A stretch of 64,000 nt of DNA from Sphingomonas_D zeicaulis (GTDB lineage: Bacteria; Pseudomonadota; Alphaproteobacteria; Sphingomonadales; Sphingomonadaceae): assembly GCF_050433225.1 (NCBI RefSeq), contig NZ_JBNPXQ010000010.1:1-64000 (forward strand). Direction: 5' to 3'. This document shows positions 61,289 to 64,000 of the stretch, one piece after another. Position 1 is the first letter of the stretch. Every line of letters begins with the position of its first letter. The notes under the pieces were generated by a model. That model made no database searches. It had not been told where the DNA came from and worked only from the letters and a program-made list of their open reading frames with translations. The translations under genes were made by a program, and so were the position numbers.

Positions 61289-62011
61289 TTAAACTTGAGC
61301 CCAATGGGCCTCGAGCTCGCGCGCGACATCGGCCGGACGCTCTATCATCGGCCAATGCGAGGCGCGCAGCTTCACGACGGCGCGTGCGTGGGTGGCATTG
61401 CCGAGCTCGTCGGCGAAGCGGTGCGGCAAAAACGGATCATCCAGGCCCCAGATTACCAGAGCTGGCGCGGTGGTGTTGCTTAACCCCGGCTTCCACTCCG
61501 CGCCGACATCGATGGCGGAACGATAAAGGGCGAGGATGCTTGCCCGCATGGTGGCATCCATATGCCGAACCGCTTCATCCGCCGCATCTTTCGGCATCTG
61601 CGCATCGACGAGGTTCGCCGCAAATTCCTCGAGGTCGAGGTCCTGCATCCATTGCTCGCCCTCGCCCGGCTTCTGCCAGATCTTGGCGAGATAGTGCCAC
61701 GGATATTCCGGGTCGATCGGTCCGCTAATGCCGGTCCAGGTCCGCACCAGATCCGGTCGGATCGACGTAAGACGGCCTGTCAGCAGGCATCCCCAGTCAT
61801 GACCAACGAGATCTACGGGTTCGCCGATCTCAGCGATCCGGTTGATCAGCCATTCGAGATACTCCTCCTTTGTTGACCTGAAGCCCGAAGGCAACGGATT
61901 GCCAAAGCCGGGGAGATCGACCGAAATAATGTCGTTGCGCTCAAGATGAGAGCGGACAGTGTCCCAGAGCCGGTGGGTGTCGGGCACGCCGTGGACGAGG
62001 ACTGCAGGCAT
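61289..62011 (-). CDS. Alpha/beta hydrolase with aspartate nucleophile
   Basis: The 240-residue protein has the oxyanion segment H-G-V-P-D at 7-11, the nucleophile elbow G-H71-D72-W-G, an acid in G-L-D-D-P-F near 188, and a late histidine in A-S-H-W-P. The Asp nucleophile with H-D-W is that of haloalkane dehalogenases and epoxide hydrolases. The chain is shorter than usual, because the N-terminal 30-40 residues of relatives are missing; it starts right at the first strand. Its ribosome site lies in a small hairpin (62020-62042). Confidence 0.87.
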   Translation of the reverse strand: MPAVLVHGVPDTHRLWDTVRSHLERNDIISVDLPGFGNPLPSGFRSTKEEYLEWLINRIAEIGEPVDLVGHDWGCLLTGRLTSIRPDLVRTWTGISGPIDPEYPWHYLAKIWQKPGEGEQWMQDLDLEEFAANLVDAQMPKDAADEAVRHMDATMRASILALYRSAIDVGAEWKPGLSNTTAPALVIWGLDDPFLPHRFADELGNATHARAVVKLRASHWPMIERPADVARELEAHWAQV

Positions 62012-62019
62012 GTCGCGAT

Positions 62020-62042
62020 CTCCTGATGATTGTTGTCAGGAG
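62020..62042 (-). promoter_or_regulatory. Hairpin covering the ribosome binding site of the hydrolase gene
   Basis: On the minus strand CTCCTGA and TCAGGAG form a 7-bp perfect stem with a nine-base loop. The second arm contains AGGAG, eight bases before the ATG at 62011. The stem could limit translation until opened by a ribosome or ligand. Confidence 0.45.
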
Positions 62043-62148
62043 AATAGGGAGGTGGAGGCGTTGCGGAAGCCGGCGTTGGAGAAACTCGGTGTTGCCGTTC
62101 GCGGAACCCTTGCCGTCGTGCGCACTATGCTAACAATCGCAATATCGA

Positions 62149-63165
62149 TTACATATCTTGCTCTGCTTCCCGGTTCAGCAGCCAGCCGGGGTATTCTTTT
62201 GGAAGACGACTAGCCGCGCCTAGGAGGCGCATGTCGTCCGGATCGAGTTCGACCTCCGCTGCCTGTAGATTCTCGTGCAACTGCTCGACGCGCTTTGCGC
62301 CTATGATGACGGTGGATACCACGGGCTGTTTCAGCAGCCATGCTATAGCGACCTGCGCGGGCCGGCGGCCATGCTTGACCGCGACTTCCTTCAACACGCC
62401 GATCAGCGGTTCTCCACGGACGCGATCGATAGGTGGGAAGTCGAGTGTAATCTGCCGCGCCGCGTCAAGATTGTCGCCATCGGCGTATTTGCCGCTGAGA
62501 TAGCCACCGGCAAGCGGGCTCCAGACCATCATGCCAACCTGTTCGGCAGTCAGCAGCGGAACGATCTCGCGCTCCACGTCCCGGCCCACGAGCGTGTAAT
62601 AGGCCTGGAGCGAGGTGATCGGCGCGAGGTTACGCGCCCGGGCGATGCCGATCGCCTTCATTATCTGCCAGGCAGCCCAGTTCGAAAGACCGATGTATCG
62701 AACGTCACCGGCACGCACGAGCGTATCGAGCGCCTCCAGCGTCTCCTCGATCGGCGTGACGGGATCGAAGGCGTGAACCTGGTAGAGATCGATATGGTCG
62801 AGCGCTAACCGGCGCAGGCTGGCATGGCACTCGCTGAGGATGTGACGGCGCGACGCGCCGCCCTGGTTCGGCCCTTCGCCCATAGACGAGGCCACCTTCG
62901 TGGCCACGATCACGTGATCCCGGGCGACACCGATGTTCCTGAGCGAGCGGCCGAGAATCTCTTCGCTCCGGCCGTGTGCGTAGACATTCGCCGTGTCGAA
63001 CAGGTTCACGCCCGCGTCGAGCGCAGCGCCGACCAGCGCATCGGCATCCTGCTGTTCCAATTTGCCGACCTGTCCCCACAGGCCGTCCGTGCCGCCGAAG
63101 GTCATCGCGCCAAAGCAAAGTTCGGACACGAACAATCCACTGCTGCCAAGTTTGCGCAAGCGCAT
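62149..63165 (-). CDS. Aldo/keto reductase
   Basis: The 338-residue barrel protein has all four catalytic residues: Asp57 (F-D-T-A-N), Tyr62 (V-Y-A-H-G), Lys90 (A-T-K) and His131 (Q-V-H). It ends with the NADPH-binding G-A-K-R-V-E-Q-L-H-E-N. It is of the YakC/Tas-like open-chain carbonyl group. AGGGAG stands eight bases before ATG 63165. It lies 15 bp after the Gal80-like gene on the same strand. Confidence 0.92.
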   Translation of the reverse strand: MRLRKLGSSGLFVSELCFGAMTFGGTDGLWGQVGKLEQQDADALVGAALDAGVNLFDTANVYAHGRSEEILGRSLRNIGVARDHVIVATKVASSMGEGPNQGGASRRHILSECHASLRRLALDHIDLYQVHAFDPVTPIEETLEALDTLVRAGDVRYIGLSNWAAWQIMKAIGIARARNLAPITSLQAYYTLVGRDVEREIVPLLTAEQVGMMVWSPLAGGYLSGKYADGDNLDAARQITLDFPPIDRVRGEPLIGVLKEVAVKHGRRPAQVAIAWLLKQPVVSTVIIGAKRVEQLHENLQAAEVELDPDDMRLLGAASRLPKEYPGWLLNREAEQDM

Positions 63166-63180
63166 GACATGTCTCCCTGA

Positions 63181-64000
63181 TCAGATCGTCTGCCGCTCAC
63201 CCGATTGCGCCGCACGCTCGATGGCGGCGACGAGGCGGCTGTTATGGAGCGCGCGGTCGAAGCCGGGCGTGTGGTAGGTGCGTGCCACCAGATCGCGCGC
63301 CAGCGAGGCATAGACCTCGCCGACATTGATTGCCGCGCCGGCCCAGAAGTCGGCCGCTGTAGGTCCGACGCCGGTCGCGATGGGCGCGTCGGGAGCGGCA
63401 AAATCGACGGAGGACGTTAAGCGGAGATCGCCGACCTGCACGCCGGCGAGGTGATCGCCGGTCAGCGTCAGGCGTCCGTCCGTGCCGCGGATGTCGAAGC
63501 GGAACCGCGCTTCGCCTGCGGGCACGCCGGCCAGCACCTGGACCGTTACCGGGGTGCCGTTCGCCGTCGCGGCGATCAGGTCCAGATGATCCGGGATCTC
63601 GCGAGTGGAAGTTTCGCCGGTGTCGACCACCTCGATCTGCGGCCAGTGCAATGCGGTGCGCGCATCCACCTGGGTGATGTCGCCGAGCACGGCTTCGATT
63701 ACGTCGAGGACGTGGCCGACGGTGATCGTCATGAAGCTGGCGCCGGACGCGGCCTTGTTGAAATAGTCGTAGTTGCTCGTCACTTGCGGCCCATAGCCGA
63801 ACGTCGTGGCATCGACGCGCGCCGACAACAGGCGGCCGAGCTTGCCTGAAGCGACCAGTTCGGCCGCGCGGCGGACGGCGGGATTGTGCCGGCCTTGCAA
63901 ACCGATCGCGGTGTGAAGAGATTTGCCCGCTGCCGCCATCGCTTCAGTTTCGGCGAGCGTCGCTCCCAGGGGAGACTCCGCGTAGACTGCCTTGCCCGCG
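63181..64000 (-). CDS. Gal80-like Gfo/Idh/MocA-family protein, 5' end outside the window
   Basis: The visible 273 or so residues run off the right edge. They start in A-G-K-A-V-Y-A-E-S-P-L-G, where the E-K-P lysine is Ser, and continue I-G-L-Q-G-R-H-N-P, V-G-H-V-L-D-V-I, P-D-H-L-D-L-I and D-I-R-G-T-D-G-R-L-T-L-T-G-D. These phrases match Gal80-type proteins more closely than the paralogue at 59991 does. It is the first visible gene of the minus-strand group with the aldo/keto reductase. Confidence 0.82.
   Translation of the reverse strand, partial: AGKAVYAESPLGATLAETEAMAAAGKSLHTAIGLQGRHNPAVRRAAELVASGKLGRLLSARVDATTFGYGPQVTSNYDYFNKAASGASFMTITVGHVLDVIEAVLGDITQVDARTALHWPQIEVVDTGETSTREIPDHLDLIAATANGTPVTVQVLAGVPAGEARFRFDIRGTDGRLTLTGDHLAGVQVGDLRLTSSVDFAAPDAPIATGVGPTAADFWAGAAINVGEVYASLARDLVARTYHTPGFDRALHNSRLVAAIERAAQSGERQTI

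Overview
The window reads as one high-GC stretch of an alphaproteobacterial chromosome, most likely a sphingomonad (Sphingomonas/Sphingobium/Novosphingobium group; family-level inference only). The reasons are two large TonB-dependent receptors with D-I-(I/V)-V-T-(A/G)-x-R plug starts, a MucR-type regulator, a double TetR regulator, and many acyl-CoA and exported amidohydrolase genes. Strong GC bias leaves long antisense open frames almost everywhere. I saw no tRNA, rRNA or CRISPR array.

1-4.7 kb: the 5' part of mreB on the minus strand, then a SulP-type bicarbonate transporter gene broken by one frameshift and overlapping a beta-carbonic anhydrase gene. A possible FNR/FixK box lies upstream. 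Next come a wrecked IS30-type transposase and about 0.8 kb without a gene.

4.7-32.4 kb: a large acyl-CoA catabolic region. It holds a luciferase-like flavin monooxygenase, a sugar-symporter-like carrier, three acyl-CoA synthetases, a TonB receptor, a thioesterase, two SDRs, an APH-type phosphotransferase, a MaoC hydratase, a tyrosine phosphatase, a quinone reductase-like protein, an enoyl-CoA hydratase, an amidohydrolase, a fused enoyl-CoA hydratase/3-hydroxyacyl-CoA dehydrogenase and two acyl-CoA dehydrogenases. Three TetR-type regulators (one with two TetR domains, one with an extra N-terminal HTH) and a cysteine-less MucR accompany them. Together they could activate and beta-oxidise a hydrophobic or hydroxylated acid; the substrate is not readable.

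32.5-38.3 kb: a TauD/TfdA dioxygenase, a GntR regulator, an MFS carrier and an exported amidohydrolase around three GTATAC boxes spaced 11 bp apart, followed by a RES-type toxin-antitoxin pair.

38.3-54.8 kb: the most coherent system. A 4-hydroxyproline epimerase, a DadA-type D-amino-acid dehydrogenase and a DapA-type deaminase give three consecutive steps of bacterial trans-4-hydroxyproline breakdown. Around them are an amino-acid permease, a TonB receptor and an exported peptidase set: a two-DTG aspartic protease, an M24 protein with a Tat signal and altered metal ligands, a DUF885 protein and two amidohydrolases. A divergent GntR regulator and CGTATAC boxes just before three start codons suggest one regulon for importing and degrading hydroxyproline-rich peptides. 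The last enzyme (2-oxoglutarate semialdehyde dehydrogenase) is not in the window.

54.8-64 kb: a frameshifted IS110-type transposase, an SDR, a LysR regulator facing a decayed F420-reductase-like gene, then a minus-strand group: a FrnE-like DsbA protein, two Gal80-like Gfo/Idh/MocA proteins, an alpha/beta hydrolase with an aspartate nucleophile and an aldo-keto reductase. The last gene runs off the window.
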